Shown piece by piece: positions 45,006-56,825 of a DNA stretch of 64,000 bases (position 1 is the first letter of the stretch; each line of letters opens with the position of its first letter). The notes beneath the pieces were generated by a model. It saw only the letters and a program-made list of their open reading frames with translations, ran no database searches and was not told the DNA's origin. The stretch is from Chrysemys picta bellii. Its lineage: Eukaryota; Chordata; Testudines; Emydidae. Position numbers and translations under genes: made by a program. Where the stretch lies: contig NC_088795.1 of the NCBI RefSeq assembly GCF_011386835.1, positions 108,002,434-108,066,433 on the forward strand, written 5' to 3'.

Positions 45006-45965
45006 TGACATGGCCAACTTCTACTCAGACACTAGTGACAACTGCTATAGAAAAATCTAAGGTAGACTGGTTATACCAATACAACTATTATGTTGGGCTA
45101 TAAAAAAAGAACTGGAATGTCAGTGCACAAGAGCAGGCACAGTGGGTGCTATCAAACTGGATGTACCATGTTCAGTGGTAAATATCACAGTGCAATAAAT
45201 AACTATGTGAGTGGTACCAATGGAAGTATTAAGAAGAGGAAAAGGGAGAAGTTTTGAGATGTGATTTTAAATGATTAATTGAATGAAAGGAGAGCAGTTC
45301 CAGAAAGCTCGAGCTAGAAGAGAAATAAACATATTGAAAAGAGAACCTCTTTTCCCTATTTTGCACTTCTTTTGGCTCCCTTTTTATTGCATTAGTTCCA
45401 TCAGCCAGATGGAAGATCAGATTAACTAAAGAAAAGATGAGACTTATGAACACTCACATCTGTTCCTCTTGGAATGGAATGGATCCTATATACCCATGGC
45501 GACATAGCACTTTACACCACGTAGAGGAAATGTACATGGGAGGGTGAAGATTTCCTTCTAATAGCTGACTGTGTTACTGAGAATAGCAAATAGTATAATG
45601 AAACAGAACATTAAATTTTGATGAAATGCAGAGTCTCAAAGAATCAAGCTTCAAAACAGATTTTTGGCTGCTTTTCTTGAATGCTGAAATTTAAAGAAAG
45701 GAAAAATGAGAAATTTGATGGCTACATTTTAAACTGGTAAAAGAATTGTTGCTCAGTTTTTCCTGCAATCGTCCTTGCATTATTTTATTGTTTTTTACCC
45801 TGTTGTTAACAGACATGTCAATTGAAAACTGCATCTGGTTAATGTGCTGCTCTTGCAAGTCAACCACATATAACAATGATGACACTTCTATAATTACTTC
45901 CATCACTGATAGCAAGGCACTTTGCAAATCAATCTTTCTAAAACCTCTGTGATGTAGGTCAGTAC
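45006..45965. other. Unassigned AT-rich interval
   Basis: No gene recognised. Confidence 0.35.
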
Positions 45966-46090
45966 CTGAAACATAGGAATTGCCATCCTATGTCAGACCA
46001 CTGGTCCATCAAAATCCAATATCCTGTTTCTGACAGTGGCTAATACTAGAAGCTTCAAGGGAAGATTCAAGAATCCATATAATTGACAGT
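45966..46090 (-). repeat. LINE or SINE 3' tail, minus strand
   Basis: GAAACATAGGAATTGCCATCC...CAGACCACTGGTCCATC...CAATATCCTGTTTCTGACAGTGGC is the inverse of the tail seen at 44690-44786 and 61375-61463. Its origin (LINE or a SINE sharing the tail) cannot be told. Confidence 0.65.
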
Positions 46091-46239
46091 TCTGGAATTT
46101 TTCAAAAAGGAACTAATAGTAAATAAGTACCTGGCCCAAGTGCCCAAACCTGGAATTTACACAATGTGTGCTCATCACCACACTGCTCACTTTGCTTGTA
46201 TGTTTTTATGTTGTATACTTCTCCTCCCCCTTTCTTCTG

Positions 46240-46345
46240 TGTTTTGTTTTTTTAGATTGTAAACTCTCAAGGCCTGGATTGTGACTTCCTGCCATGTGCG
46301 TGTATGGCACCTAGCACACTTTAGGCACTACTGTAATATTAATAA
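46240..46345 (-). repeat. Dispersed old repeat, inverse copy
   Basis: GATTGTAAACTCTCAAGGCC...ATGGCACCTAGCACAC..TTTAGGCACTACTGTAATATTAATAAA is the inverse of the family noted at 8086. Confidence 0.6.
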
Positions 46346-46510
46346 AAGCAGTAAAATGTCCATGAGCAAAGTTTCTTCCTCACCATTGATAGTTCATGGT
46401 AAGATTCTGTCCAATGATGTGGCTAGCTAGTATCACAGCATACATTCTTCTATGCCCTAGGGTGTCTAATGTTTGTTTGAATCCTACTAAGTTCTTTGAC
46501 TCAGTCATAT

Positions 46511-47247
46511 TGTCACAGGGTGACACAGGCTCTTTAAGAGGGAAGAGCCCTAGTGCACCTGTGACTGGCCAGTTGGCTCCCAGTTAGGTTTAAGAGAGGC
46601 CACCTGGGTCCTAGAGGGAAGGACACCAGGTGAGTCAGAACCCAGTGAAGCAGAAAGGGGCAGCTGAGAGCTGCTTGAGACCCAGAGGAGAAAGAAGCAG
46701 CAAGGAGGAGTTGCTTGGAAGAAGATCAGTAATCATGAGCTGTCAGCGAGGAGTTTGGAGGAAAGCTGTTGGGGAGAACTGATCAAAGTTGAGGGTCCCT
46801 GAGGAGCAAAAAGCTCAAGCAGTGGCCCTAGAAAAAGGAGAAGATCCAGCATGGTCAGGCGAAGCTATTCGAGAAGCAAGAGGGTTGTTTTGGGAGGATG
46901 GATCATGAGGGAGCATGGTAGCTTGGAGGAGAGGAGCACTGCAGGATGGGGAGCCCTCAGGGTGAAGAATTGGGTGAAGAGCTGCAGGAAGACTGGTCAC
47001 TCTCAGGCAGGGAGGCCTGGAGAGTGGGGCTCTGGCTCAATGGGAAAAGGAACTGAGAACAAAGTACTACTATTGACTCTCGGGTGAGTGATTTGCTGGT
47101 GAGGTCCTGGGAGAGAGGAATGAGAAAAACCTGCTGTTCCTTTATGTTTTTTATAGAAATTTGAAATTGCATTTTACTACAAGGTTTGAGGGAACTACTG
47201 CATGGAGGTATGTGAATAAATTATACCAGAGATGGGCTTTCTATCAC
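46511..47247 (+). mobile_element. Possible LTR-like unit
   Basis: Begins TGTCACAGGGTGACAC and ends CTATCAC. AATAAA lies near 47215-47220 followed by TTATACC, and the interior is purine-rich. The polarity suits an LTR on the plus strand, but no target duplication was established. The frame at 46851-47087 has no domain. Confidence 0.4.
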
Positions 47248-47269
47248 GGTGAGAGACTATGAGCTGAAT

Positions 47270-48470
47270 GCTCAAAAGGATTTAGGTGCCTGAAAAAGTC
47301 ACTGTGATTCACAAAGCCTGAGTTAGGCATGTAGGCTCTCCACATACTGAATGGGGAGAGAGAGGCACCTGAGAACGGAATCCACGAAAGCCAGCATGCT
47401 AGGTGGGGAGCCTCCTAAGCTAGTCAATGGGAGATGACAACCAGAAGAGTGTGTGCTAAGCCCCACCCCTCTCTGAGATAGGTGCCTTTGTCCAGGTGCA
47501 GGGAGGCGCCTATGTCTGCTTTCTATTCTTGGCTGGGAACCCTCTTTTGAGTTAGGGCACCTATGTCATTTTAGCAAGAAGATGGTGTGTGGGGGGGAGA
47601 GGATGGGAAGGAGGATCACCTCCCTCATGACTTTTAGCCTAATGGTTAGGGCACTCATCTGGGAGATAGGAGACTCCCAGTTTGAGTCCCACCTCCACCT
47701 AAAGGGGAGAAAGGATTTGATCTTGGGATCCTCTGAGGTGAGAGCTCTAACCATTGGGCTAAGGAATAGTCTGAGCTAGGGAATCCCTCAGTCACTCCTG
47801 TTGAAGCTGTCACACTGTGAATAAATAATGACAGCCTCAGTAGAGCAGGGAGACTGGATCCTGGATCACCCACATCCTAGTTGAGTGCTCTAACCACCTG
47901 GCTGTAGAATCAATCTCATGCTTGTGCGTACTCTGACTCTCTCTTAGAGTAATTTTGGCCCAGAGATCTCCACATCAGAGTATTCAATATTCCAGTGGTT
48001 AGAGCACTGACGTGAGAGGTGGCAGATCCCTATTCAAATCCCTTCTCCCCCTTAGGTGGAGGGGGGGACTCGAACTGGGAGTCTCCCATCTCCCAGGTGA
48101 GTGCTCTAACCACTGGGCTAAAAGTTATGAGGGAGGTGATCCACCACCTCCTCCTCCCTCTCTCTGCCACTGTTTTTCTAAAAACTTGCCTATGGGGGCT
48201 CAATCTAATAGGCAGTCTCTGAGCATGCTTACCAGATTGGACCCCCTCAGGTAAGTTAAGTGGCTGATGCTTGTCTTCCCCAGGTTTGTGAATCACTCTG
48301 GGATACAGGTGTCTGGATCCCCATAGGGAGGAAGCAGAGTACGTACTCAGAGGCAGAAACATAGGCATCTAGGGAATTTTTACTTCAAAAACTTAGGTGC
48401 CAAGTGAGTTTAAGCACCTACAGGGCTTTAGCGGGAGTTTTGAACATCGAAGTGGTCCCAAAACTGGGCT
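47270..48470. repeat. Large palindromic element with five tRNA-like units
   Basis: Outer arms are inverse: GTGATTCACAAAGCCTG near 47305 and CCAGGTTTGTGAATCAC near 48281, and TTTAGGTGCCT near 47281 against a related CTTAGGTGCC near 48395. Inside, tRNA-like units alternate in strand: plus 47636-47696, minus 47711-47762, minus 47845-47907, plus 47992-48045, minus 48067-48121. Each has an A-box-like TGGTTAGAGCACTC and about 35 bp later a B-box-like TTCAAATCC or GTTCGAGTCC. They are not real tRNAs: no cloverleaf closes. The class is unknown. Confidence 0.65.
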
Positions 48471-48734
48471 TTAGGTGTGGGCATCCCTAAGGAATATCCT
48501 GTGGCAATGACAACTACATGTTAACTATGTGTTGAGTTTAAACTATTTCCTTTGATCAATGTCAAATGTGTTATCTTTAAATCACCTCTCATAGACTCAC
48601 GACAAAACATAAGTAGTAGGCCTGACAGGAAAACTGGAATTCCATTTCAAGTTTAAGTTTAAGTTTAAGTTTTGTTTTTGTTCTGCATCACAATGGAAAT
48701 GAGACCTTTTGAAGTTTTTTTGTGAAAAAATGTG

Positions 48735-48895
48735 AGAGCGTGCCTAGAATGGCCAAAAGGAGGTGGTCATGGCACTCCCTTGGGAGGAAGGAGACCCTAG
48801 TTCAAGTACCTGCTCTGCCAGATTTGGAGTAGGGACTTGAACTTGGTCCCACATCCTAGCTGAGTGCCCTAACCACCAGCCTACGCTACGGTCAC
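48735..48895. repeat. Second tRNA-like inverted pair
   Basis: Unit plus 48758-48815 (GGTGGTCATGGCACTC...AGTTCAAGTACC) faces unit minus 48838-48890 (inverse: TGGTGGTTAGGGCACTC...AGTTCAAGTCCC). The same family as 47270-48470. Flanks at 48640-48720 and 48940-49030 share AAAA/TTTT-rich words and may be its terminal parts; a (TTTAAG)n tract lies at about 48648-48672. Confidence 0.6.
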
Positions 48896-49030
48896 ATGTA
48901 CTCTCTGCTCCCCTTCAGGCCGGGCAAACTATTTAGTCAAAACTAAATTTTCCAAGAATAGGTTCAGTTTCAACAACTCCACATTCTTCCAGGAAAAAAA
49001 GTTTTTGTCAAAAGATTCCTGACCAGCTCT

Positions 49031-49496
49031 AGTAAATATGCAAGTCCAGATAATATTCTCTACATCGTTCATTACGTTCTACATCTGTGTCTTCTCCCTA
49101 AACAAATAACCCCAATATTTTCATCCCCCCTCAAATACATTTAGGCCAACACTTTCAAACCTGGGTGTCTAAAATTGGGCTCCTGTATCCCATATTTAGG
49201 CACCTGAAAATCAGGCCACTTTCACTTAGGGGTGTTAAGAACCCACAATGTACAACTATTTAAGGAATGAACTTACTGCATAACATTTAAGAAATATGCA
49301 CCATATAAAATATATATATATAATAAGTAAGAAACCAAACATGCTGAGGAAAACAAGAAGCTTTTTCTGAACCTTAACTACCATATATACTTGATCATAA
49401 GCTGGTTTGTTTATAAACCGACCCCCCCAAGATGGAGAAGTAAAAATGGAAAATGGAAATTTTTTTATAACCCGTTCATAAGCTGACCCTATAATT
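49031..49496. other. Unassigned interval
   Basis: No gene; short C-run and AT repeats only. Confidence 0.35.
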
Positions 49497-49650
49497 CAGG
49501 GGTCAGCAAACTCTGGCTCCCGGGCCAACAGGATAAGCCGCTGGTGGGTCGAGATGGTTTGTTTACCTCGAGCATCCGCAGGCATAGAGGTAAACCTAAG
49601 TAAACAAAGTGTCCCAGCGCACCAGCTGCTTACCCTGACGGGCTGAGACA
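49497..49650. mobile_element. hAT-type element, right end missing
   Basis: CAGGGGTCAGCAAACTC and the following GGGCCAACAGGATAAGCCGC...TGGTTTGTTTACCTCGAGC resemble the copy at 35376 and its kin. Text ends at 49650 where another repeat starts, so the right end has been lost or displaced. Confidence 0.6.
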
Positions 49651-50405
49651 GTAGGGTTACCATTCGTCCGGATTTTCCCAGACATGTCTGGCTTTTTGGG
49701 TTAAAAATAGCGTCCGGGGGGGAATTTGTAAATAGCTACAAATGTCCGGGATTTCCCCTCCATGCAGAGCGAGGCAGGGCTGCAGGAAATTCAGCCGCTC
49801 GCATGGGACTCCTGCAGCCAGAGCCCTTCCCCCGCAGCTTCAGATCAGCTGCCGGAGTCCAGCCTAGCCAATGTAGAGCTACTCCCCACCCCTCCCTCCC
49901 TGCATTCTCAGATCGCTGGCCGGCCAGCCGGGCCGTTCGCATCGGGACTCGGCAGCTCCTCCTCCTCCCACCTTCTCCTCCTCCCCTGCTCCCCCACCCC
50001 TGCTGCCCAGCTCCCCGCTCCGGCAGCACTGTGCGGGAGCAGGGACCGGGTTGCGTGTTGCACTGGGGAGCGTGGAGCCCGACATGCTGTTCTGAGTAGC
50101 AGGGTAAGGGGGCCAGGGAGCTGGAGAAGGGGCAGGGGGTTTCTGGAGGGGGCAGTCAAGGGACAGATAGTAGGGGGGATTGGATGGCTCAGGGGTTCTG
50201 GGGGGGGACTGTCAGGGTGGGGGTGTGGAAAGGGGTCGAGGCAGGCAGGGAGCAGAGGGGGTTGGATGGGTCAGGAGTTCTGGGGGTCCTGTCAGGGGGC
50301 GGGAAGCAGTTGGATAGGGTGTGCAAGTCCCGGGAGTCTGTGGGAGGGGGTGTGAATATGGGGTGGGGGTGTGGACTTGGATAGGGCGTGGGAGTCCCAA
50401 TACAA
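49651..50405. repeat. GC-rich repeat starting CAGTAGGGTTACCA
   Basis: Starts CAGTAGGGTTACCATTCG, similar to the inverse start of the repeat at 45005 (CAGTAGGGTTGCCA). It contains GTCCGGATTTTCCCAGAC with repeated GTCCGG words, then GC-rich text and G-rich imperfect tandems. The many 60-197-codon frames on both strands reflect composition; none shows a domain. It could be mistaken for a CpG-rich promoter. Confidence 0.5.
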
Positions 50406-50466
50406 TACATACAATATCATTATATGGTGTACATAGGTGGTATATGTACTACCATAAGAACTTGAG

Positions 50467-51413
50467 GGATTTATATGTTCAATATCTTCATCAATTATTT
50501 AGAAAATGGCACAGAGAGTACACTTATAAAGTTTGTGGACAGTACCAAGCTGGGAGGGGTTGCAAGTGCTTTGGAAGATAGGATTAAAATTCAAAATGAT
50601 CTGGACAAACTGGAGAAATGGTCTGAAGTAAATAGGATGAAATTCAATAAGGACAAATGCAACGTATTCCACTTAGGAAGGAACAATCAGTTGCACACAT
50701 ATAAAATGGGAAATGACTGCCTAGGAAGGCGTACTGTGGAAAAGGATCTGGGGGTCATAGTGGATCACAAGCTAAATATGACTCAACAGAGTAACACTGT
50801 TGCAAAAAAAGCAAACATCATTCTGGGATATATTCGCAGGAGTATTGTAAGCAAGACATGAGAAGTAATTCTTCCACTCTACACTGCGCTGATTAGGCCT
50901 CAACTGAAGTATTGTGTCCAGTTTGGGGCGTCACATTTCAGGAAAGATGTGGACAAACTGGAGAAAGTCCAAAGAAGAGCAACAAAAATGATTAAAGGTC
51001 TAGAAAACATGACCTATGAGGGAAGATTGAAAAAACTGGATTTGGTTAGTCTGAAGAGAAGACTGAGAGGGGACATGATAACAGTTTTCAAGTACATAAA
51101 AGGTTGTTACAAGGAGGAGGGAGAAAAATTGTTGTTCTTAACCCTTGAAGATAGGACAAGAAGCAACAGGCTTAAATTGCAGCAAGGGCAGTTTAGATTG
51201 GATAGTGGGAAAAACTTCCTAACTGTCCAAGTGGTTAAGCACTGGAATAAATTGCCTAGGGAGGTGGTGGAATCTCCATCATTGGGGATTTTTAACAGCA
51301 GGTTGGACAAACACCTGTCAGGGATTGTCTAGATAATACTTACCCTTGCCTTGAGTTCAGGGGACTGGACTAGATGACCTCTCAAGGTCCCTTCCAGTTC
51401 TATGATTCTATGT
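50467..51413 (+). mobile_element. CR1 LINE, 5'-truncated
   Basis: Begins inside RT (LFNIFINYLENG). The catalytic box reads KFVDSTKLGG, with the second Asp changed to Ser. Then a long frame runs 50475-50861 and, after a stop (TGA at 50859), the thumb and C-terminus run to LPREVVESPSLGIFNSRLDK and LSGIV at 51332. The 3' UTR ends ...CTTCCAGTTCTATGATTCTATG. Dead, but moderately young-looking. Confidence 0.88.
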
Positions 51414-52499
51414 CTAGCCTCTGTCTAATTAGCATTAATGTGAATTACAAGCCTAAATTCTCTACTCTATGGAAAAATAAACTAATTATTCAAAAGGACA
51501 GCACTGTGCAATGTCATAATTGGAAAATATGCAACAGATGGACTATTAAATACTTTCCAATCATTTGATGTAACTATATTCTGATTATCCAGGCACACAT
51601 TTCCCCTATAAGAGAAATTTTGCTCTCATTTACAATGGTGCAACCTCATTTAAGTCCATGGGGTTTCACTGATAAATCTTAGACCAGAATCTGATCCGAG
51701 ATGCGTATCTTACTCAGTTCATAGGACTTTCCAGTCCTGTAGATTATGAAAAACAAGTATGCTACTAAAGCTGTTCTACAGTAGGATGACACAAAATGTG
51801 TTCTTCCAACTAAATAGTTTTCTTCAAATCTGAAACAGATGGGGACACAATGAATTACCTTACATGAGATCATCTGGACTTCTGAATGGAATGTAGTACA
51901 TTTGGTCACGTTACATACATTAAGATCTGATTTTTATGGTCTGATCCTTGAAATTCTTACTATCACACACATTTACTCTTGTGCATAGGCTCATTAAGGT
52001 CAATGGAACTACAAGCAGTAATAACTGTGTACGCACACTCTCATAAGTGCACACACACTTATATGCATGTAAGTGTTTGCAGGCTTGGACTCTGCATATA
52101 ATAGCATGTATATATAAGGTCTATTATCCTGAAGACTAACTTCTCCTCCAAGTTCCACATGCATAATAAATGGAAAATTATTAAAATGAGAAAAAGGAAA
52201 CGAAAATATGAAGTCAGCCCTTTTCCTAGGTCTCCCAAAGAGTCTAGTCTTTCTGTGTTTGTCTTCTAGACTGTAAAATTGCTAGGACAGAGTGTCTTGG
52301 ACAGCACCAACAATATTGCTGACATTTGACAAAATAAAAGATAGCATCTAATAACCTTAATTATGCCTTTTAACAAAAATGGGAACTGTGCTTAAAATAA
52401 TGATGTACTGCTAAGAGAAAGATTAGGATGAAAGTTCACATGTATAGATTTGCAGGTATTAAAATTCCCTTATTCATGAGATTATTCATAGATATTTCA
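51414..52499. other. Unassigned interval
   Basis: No gene found. Fragments such as TTACAATGGTGCAACCTCATTTAAG resemble the worn repeat words scattered in the window. Confidence 0.35.
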
Positions 52500-53010
52500 A
52501 ATTCATATAAAACGATGGGGTCTAAATTAGCTGTTACCGCTCCAGAAAGAAATCTTGGAGTCATTATGGATAGTTCTCTGAAAACATCCATTTAATGTGC
52601 AGTGACAGTCAAAAAAGCTAACAGAATACTAGGAACCATTAAGAGAGGGATAGATAATAAAATGGAACATGTCATAATGCCACTCTATAAATGCCACACC
52701 TTGAATACTGCCTGCAGTTCTGCTGGCCCCATCTTAAAAAAGATATTAGAATTGGAAAAAGTACAGTGAAGGGCAACAAAAATGATTGGGGGATGGAACA
52801 GCTGCCATATGGGGAGAGATTAAAAAGACTGGGACTGTTCAGTTTAGAAAAGAGATGACTAAAGGTGGATATCATAGAGGTCTATAAAATCATGAGTGAT
52901 GTGGAGAAAGTGAATAAGGAAGTGTTATTTATCCCTTCACATAATACAAGAACCACCCAATGAAATTAATAGGCAGCAGGTTTAAAATAAACAAAAGGAA
53001 GTATTTCTTA
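52500..53010 (+). pseudogene. LINE (CR1/L2 group), left part of copy split by CR1
   Basis: RT C-terminal text (KLAVTAPERNLGVIMDSSL at 52525-52580), then a worn thumb, then ...GRFKINKRKYFL at 52975-53010. It continues after the nested CR1 at 54331 as a QRKVNLSN-like segment. Stops and gaps throughout. Confidence 0.8.
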
Positions 53011-54330
53011 TAGATTCATAGATTCTAGGACTGGAAGGGACCTCGAGAGGTCATCGAGTCCAGTCCCCTGCCCGCATGGCAGGACCAAATACTGTCTAGA
53101 CCATCCCTGATAGACATTTATCTAACCTACTCTTAAATATCTCCAGAGATGGAGATTCCACAACCTCCCTAGGCAATTTATTCCAGTGTTTAACCACCCT
53201 GACAGTTAGGAACTTTTTCCTAATGTCCAACCTAGACCTCCCTTGCTGCAGTTTAAACCCATTGCTTCTTGTTCTATCCTTAGAGGCTAAGGTGAACAAG
53301 TTTTCTCCCTCCTCCTTATGACACCCTTTTAAATACCTGAAAACTGCTATCATGTCCCCTCTCAGTCTTCTCTTTTCCAAACTAAACAAACCCAATTCTT
53401 TCAGCCTTCCTTCATAGGTCATGTTCTCAAGACCTTTAATCATTCTTGTTGCTCTTCTCTGGACCCTTTCCAATTTCTCCACATCTTTTTTAAAATGCGG
53501 TGCCCAGAACTGGACACAATACTCCAGCTGAGGCCTAACCAGAGCAGAGTAGAGCGGAAGAATGACTTCTCGTGTCTTGCTCACAACACACCTGTTAATA
53601 CATCCCAGAATCATGTTTGCTTTTTTTGCAACAGCATCACACTGTTGACTCATATTTAGCTTGTGGTCCACTATAACCCCTAGATCCCTTTCTGCCGTAC
53701 TCCTTCCTAGACAGTCTCTTCCCATTCTATATGTGTGAAACTGATTTTTTCTTCCTAAGTGGAGCACTTTGCATTTGTCTTTGTTAAACTTCATCCTGTT
53801 TAACTCAGACCATTTCTCCAATTTGTCCAGATCATTTTGAATTATGACCCTGTCCTCCAAAGCAGTTGCAATCCCTCCCAGTTTGGTATCATCCGCAAAC
53901 TTAATAAGCGTACTTTCTATGCCAATATCTAAGTCGTTGATGAAGATATTGAACAGAGCCGGTCCCAAAACAGACCCCTGCAGTACCCCACTCGTTATGC
54001 CTTTCCAGCAGGATTGGGAACCATTAATAACAACTCTCTGAGTACGGTTATCCAGCCAGTTATGCACCCACCTTATAGTAGCCCCATCTAAATTGTATTT
54101 GCCTAGTTTATCGATAAGAATATCATGCGAGACCGTATCAAATGCCTTACTAAAGTCTAGGTATACCACACCCATGGCTTCACAGCTTCACCCTTATCCA
54201 CAAGGCTCGTTATCCTATCAAAGAAAGCTATCAGATTGGTTTGACATGATTTGTTCTTCACAAATCCATGCTGGCTGTTCCCTATCACCTTACCACCTTC
54301 CAAGTGTTTGCAGATGATTTCCTTAATTAC
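53011..54330 (-). mobile_element. CR1 LINE, minus strand, best-preserved RT in the window
   Basis: The 359-codon frame 54175-53096 covers RT from GVVYLDFSKAFDTVSHDIL through GVLQGSVLGPALFNIFINDL, an intact KFADDTKLGG box, KCKVLHLGR, and the C-terminus LPREVVESPSLEIFKSRLDK to the stop. A further 60-codon segment upstream (54339-54157: ICKHLEGGKVIGNSQHGFVK) is one frameshift away near 54165. Endonuclease and ORF1 are missing, so it is 5'-truncated. The 3' UTR on the minus strand ends near 53011. Fewer lesions than other copies suggest it is a recent insertion. Confidence 0.92.
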
Positions 54331-54670
54331 TTCATACAACGCAAAGTCAACCTGTCGAACTAGTTGCCAGGGGATGCTGTGAAGGCCAAAAGCATGACTG
54401 GGTTCAAAAAATAATTAAATAAGTTAATGGAGGATAGGTCCATCAATGGCTATTAGCCAAGATAGTCAAGGATGCAATCCCATGCTCTGGGCATCCCTAA
54501 ACCTCTGATTGCTAGAAGCTGGGACTGGACAACTGGGCATGGATCACTCAATAATTGCCCTGTTCTGTTCATTCCCTCTGAAGCATCTGGCACCAGCCAA
54601 TGATGGAAGACAGAATATGGGGCTGGATGTACCATTGGTCTGACTCAGTATAGCCATTCTTATGTTCTTA
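54331..54670 (+). pseudogene. LINE (CR1/L2 group), right part of split copy
   Basis: Continues the copy at 52500-53010: ...AAAGTCAACCTG...GGGGATGCTGTGAAGGCC..., then the 3' UTR with CATTCCCTCTGAAGCATCTGGC and GGCTGGATGTACCATTGGTC, ending TTATGTTCTTA at about 54670. Confidence 0.85.
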
Positions 54671-54777
54671 AATTAGAACCCAGGTGACTAAATCCCATCC
54701 TACTAGAAATAATAGTTCATACTTACAACCAGAGTCTCCTGTTAGCAACAGTGGTGCAAATCCATTGAAGTCACATG

Positions 54778-54955
54778 TGTGAGAGCAAAGTTTAACTTTC
54801 ATTAGCATCTGACTGGAGTCAGAGAGTTTAGCTATGGACTTCAAGGACAGTAGGATCTGGCCTTTAGTCAAAAGTCCAATCCTGAGAAGTGTTGAGCACC
54901 TACAACCTCCAATGAATTAAATAGAGGGTGCTGAACACTTTCTTCAATGTACATG
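54778..54955. repeat. Left arm of a 180-bp inverted repeat
   Basis: This is the inverse of 56635-56825 over about 180 bp. Shared words include AGAGAGTTTAGC, GGATCTGGCCTTTAGTCAA, TTGAGCACCTACAAC and AGAGGGTGCTGA, with scattered mismatches. No gene lies in the 1.7 kb between arms. Confidence 0.75.
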
Positions 54956-56329
54956 TGGCATATGGATTTATAATGCAGCCACCACTCTGGCAATTCAGTC
55001 GCAAATTTAAACAGGTATGTGCATAACTGGGTGGGCACTTTTGTACATATCAAAATTAAATGTCTAATTTCTCCAATTCATGTGAGCAAGCGTGGTTAGG
55101 GACCTAAGACTGGAAGGAACCATCCGGGTCATCCAGTCAAGTCCCCTGGGGTTGCAAGCAACCCAGTCAGATAATCCTATTCATAAACTTTACTTAAAAG
55201 AGTCTATTCCTATGATGTGCGTATGCAACACTGATTTATGCATGAGGGATTTTTGGCATCCAACTGCCTGAAAATTTAGGCTAAACTTTCTAAAAATTGT
55301 CCATATAAATATGATGATCTGGAAATAACTTAGTTATCCAAATACAGCAGAAACTTAAAATATTCTAGGCAAAATGGGTCAGCATTATCCACCTTGTGAC
55401 TCCACTGCAGATCAATAGGTGTATTATATTTATTCAATAGTTCTTTAAAAAAGGATCATCTAAATAAAATATAGTGGAATTATTTACAATTGAATAAGCA
55501 TCAGGCATAGTGTAGTCCTAAATCAGCTTCCTCTTTTGGCAATTTCAGACATTATTTACCAAGACCAGAGACTTGGTGTCTTCATTTTATAACCTTCCTT
55601 TTAACACCCTTGAAATGCTTGACAGAGAGTAAGAGGAATTCTTGGAACTGGGATCTCTAATACCACATTAATAACAGGAGATGGAACAGTATCTTCTGCT
55701 ACATAAATGCATTTGCACATGAGCACAAAATCAAATTGATCCAGCAGAAAATTCTCTGTAGGATTTACTGGACACCAGACAGAATGAAAAATAGCTGGAT
55801 TAAAGGGAATGATACTTACTGGAGCTGTGGACATTCTCAAAGTAATTAGTTACACATGTTTTGGTTGTAAGTTCTGGGATGAGGTAATAAACAAATTAAA
55901 TATGGTTTTGGAAAATGACAACCCTAACTACCCAAAATGTCCAGTACTAGAAGAATCTGGATGTTTCAGAGCTTGGAACTCTAAAAACAGACCACAGAAA
56001 AAAAAAGTTTCTTTTAAGAGCAACAGCTGTTGAAAAGGAGAGGATACCACAAAAACTGAAGTCAGCATAAGCTGAAATGTTGATTGATGCACTGAGCTAA
56101 GCTAATTGATACATTTAGAAAAGACTTCTGTTTGAATAAACTAGGTGATATGTATATAATATTTCTCACTCCCACACACCCACCCTTTGGTTAGTTACCT
56201 ACGTTCACTAACTCAAGTTAAGATTGCATCTTCTCTCCTAGTGAACGCCTCCATAAAGGGTGGGTCTTAGACAAGCCACAGAGATGGGAATTCTGTCTAG
56301 AAGAAAAGAACACATTTCTGAGACTTACA
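54956..56329. other. Spacer between the inverted arms, unassigned
   Basis: AT-rich, with open frames of 61-79 codons that carry no recognised motif. Could be host DNA or the inner part of a composite element. Confidence 0.4.
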
Positions 56330-56445
56330 ATTATTATTTGTATTGCAGTAGCATCTAGAAGTCCTATATATGGACAAGGACCCCATTATGCTGGGCATTG
56401 TACAAACATAGAACTTGCCCCATGGAGTTTACAATCATAGGCCTC
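56330..56445 (+). repeat. Dispersed old repeat
   Basis: TTGTATTGCAGTAGCATCTAGAAGTCC...GGACCCCATTATGCTGGGCATTGTACAAACATAG...TTTACAATCATAGG is a member of the family noted at 8086. Confidence 0.65.
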
Positions 56446-56634
56446 AATCCTGCTTCCACTGCCCAAATGGGCATTTCCCCATCATCTTATATAGGAACAG
56501 GGCCCTTAATGTCATTCATGGCTCCTCATTTTCCTTAATAGCAATTCTGAAGGGGTTACTGACAGAAACTTTACAGAAGTCTTCAACAATTCCTTAAGAG
56601 TAAAAGATGTCAGTGGGAGTGGCCATTCATTCTT

Positions 56635-56825
56635 GCATGTACATTGAAGAAGGTGCTCAGCACCCTCTATGCTTATTTATTTCAATGGAAGTTGTAGGTG
56701 CTCAACACCTCTCAGGATTGGGCTCTTGACTAAAGGCCAGATCCTGCTGTCATTGGCTAAACTCTCTGACTTCAATAAGGCAGGATCAAATGCTCATGAA
56801 AGTTAAACTCTGCTCTCAAGCTAAA
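56635..56825. repeat. Right arm of the 180-bp inverted repeat
   Basis: Inverse counterpart of 54778-54955. It begins GTACATTGAAGAAGG, the inverse of the text at 54940-54955, and ends GCTCTCAAGC against GAGAGCAAAG at 54780. Confidence 0.75.

Noticed and set aside
47636..48121. Functional tRNA genes
   Set aside because: A- and B-box-like words are present, but no acceptor stem or anticodon arm closes into a cloverleaf, and the units lie in inverted pairs typical of a repeat.
49762..50355. 197-codon open frame in GC-rich DNA, possibly a CpG-island first exon
   Set aside because: Long frames exist on both strands over the same bases, as expected from GC-rich composition. There is no recognisable domain, and the region begins with a repeat-like CAGTAGGGTTACCA end and passes into G-rich tandems.
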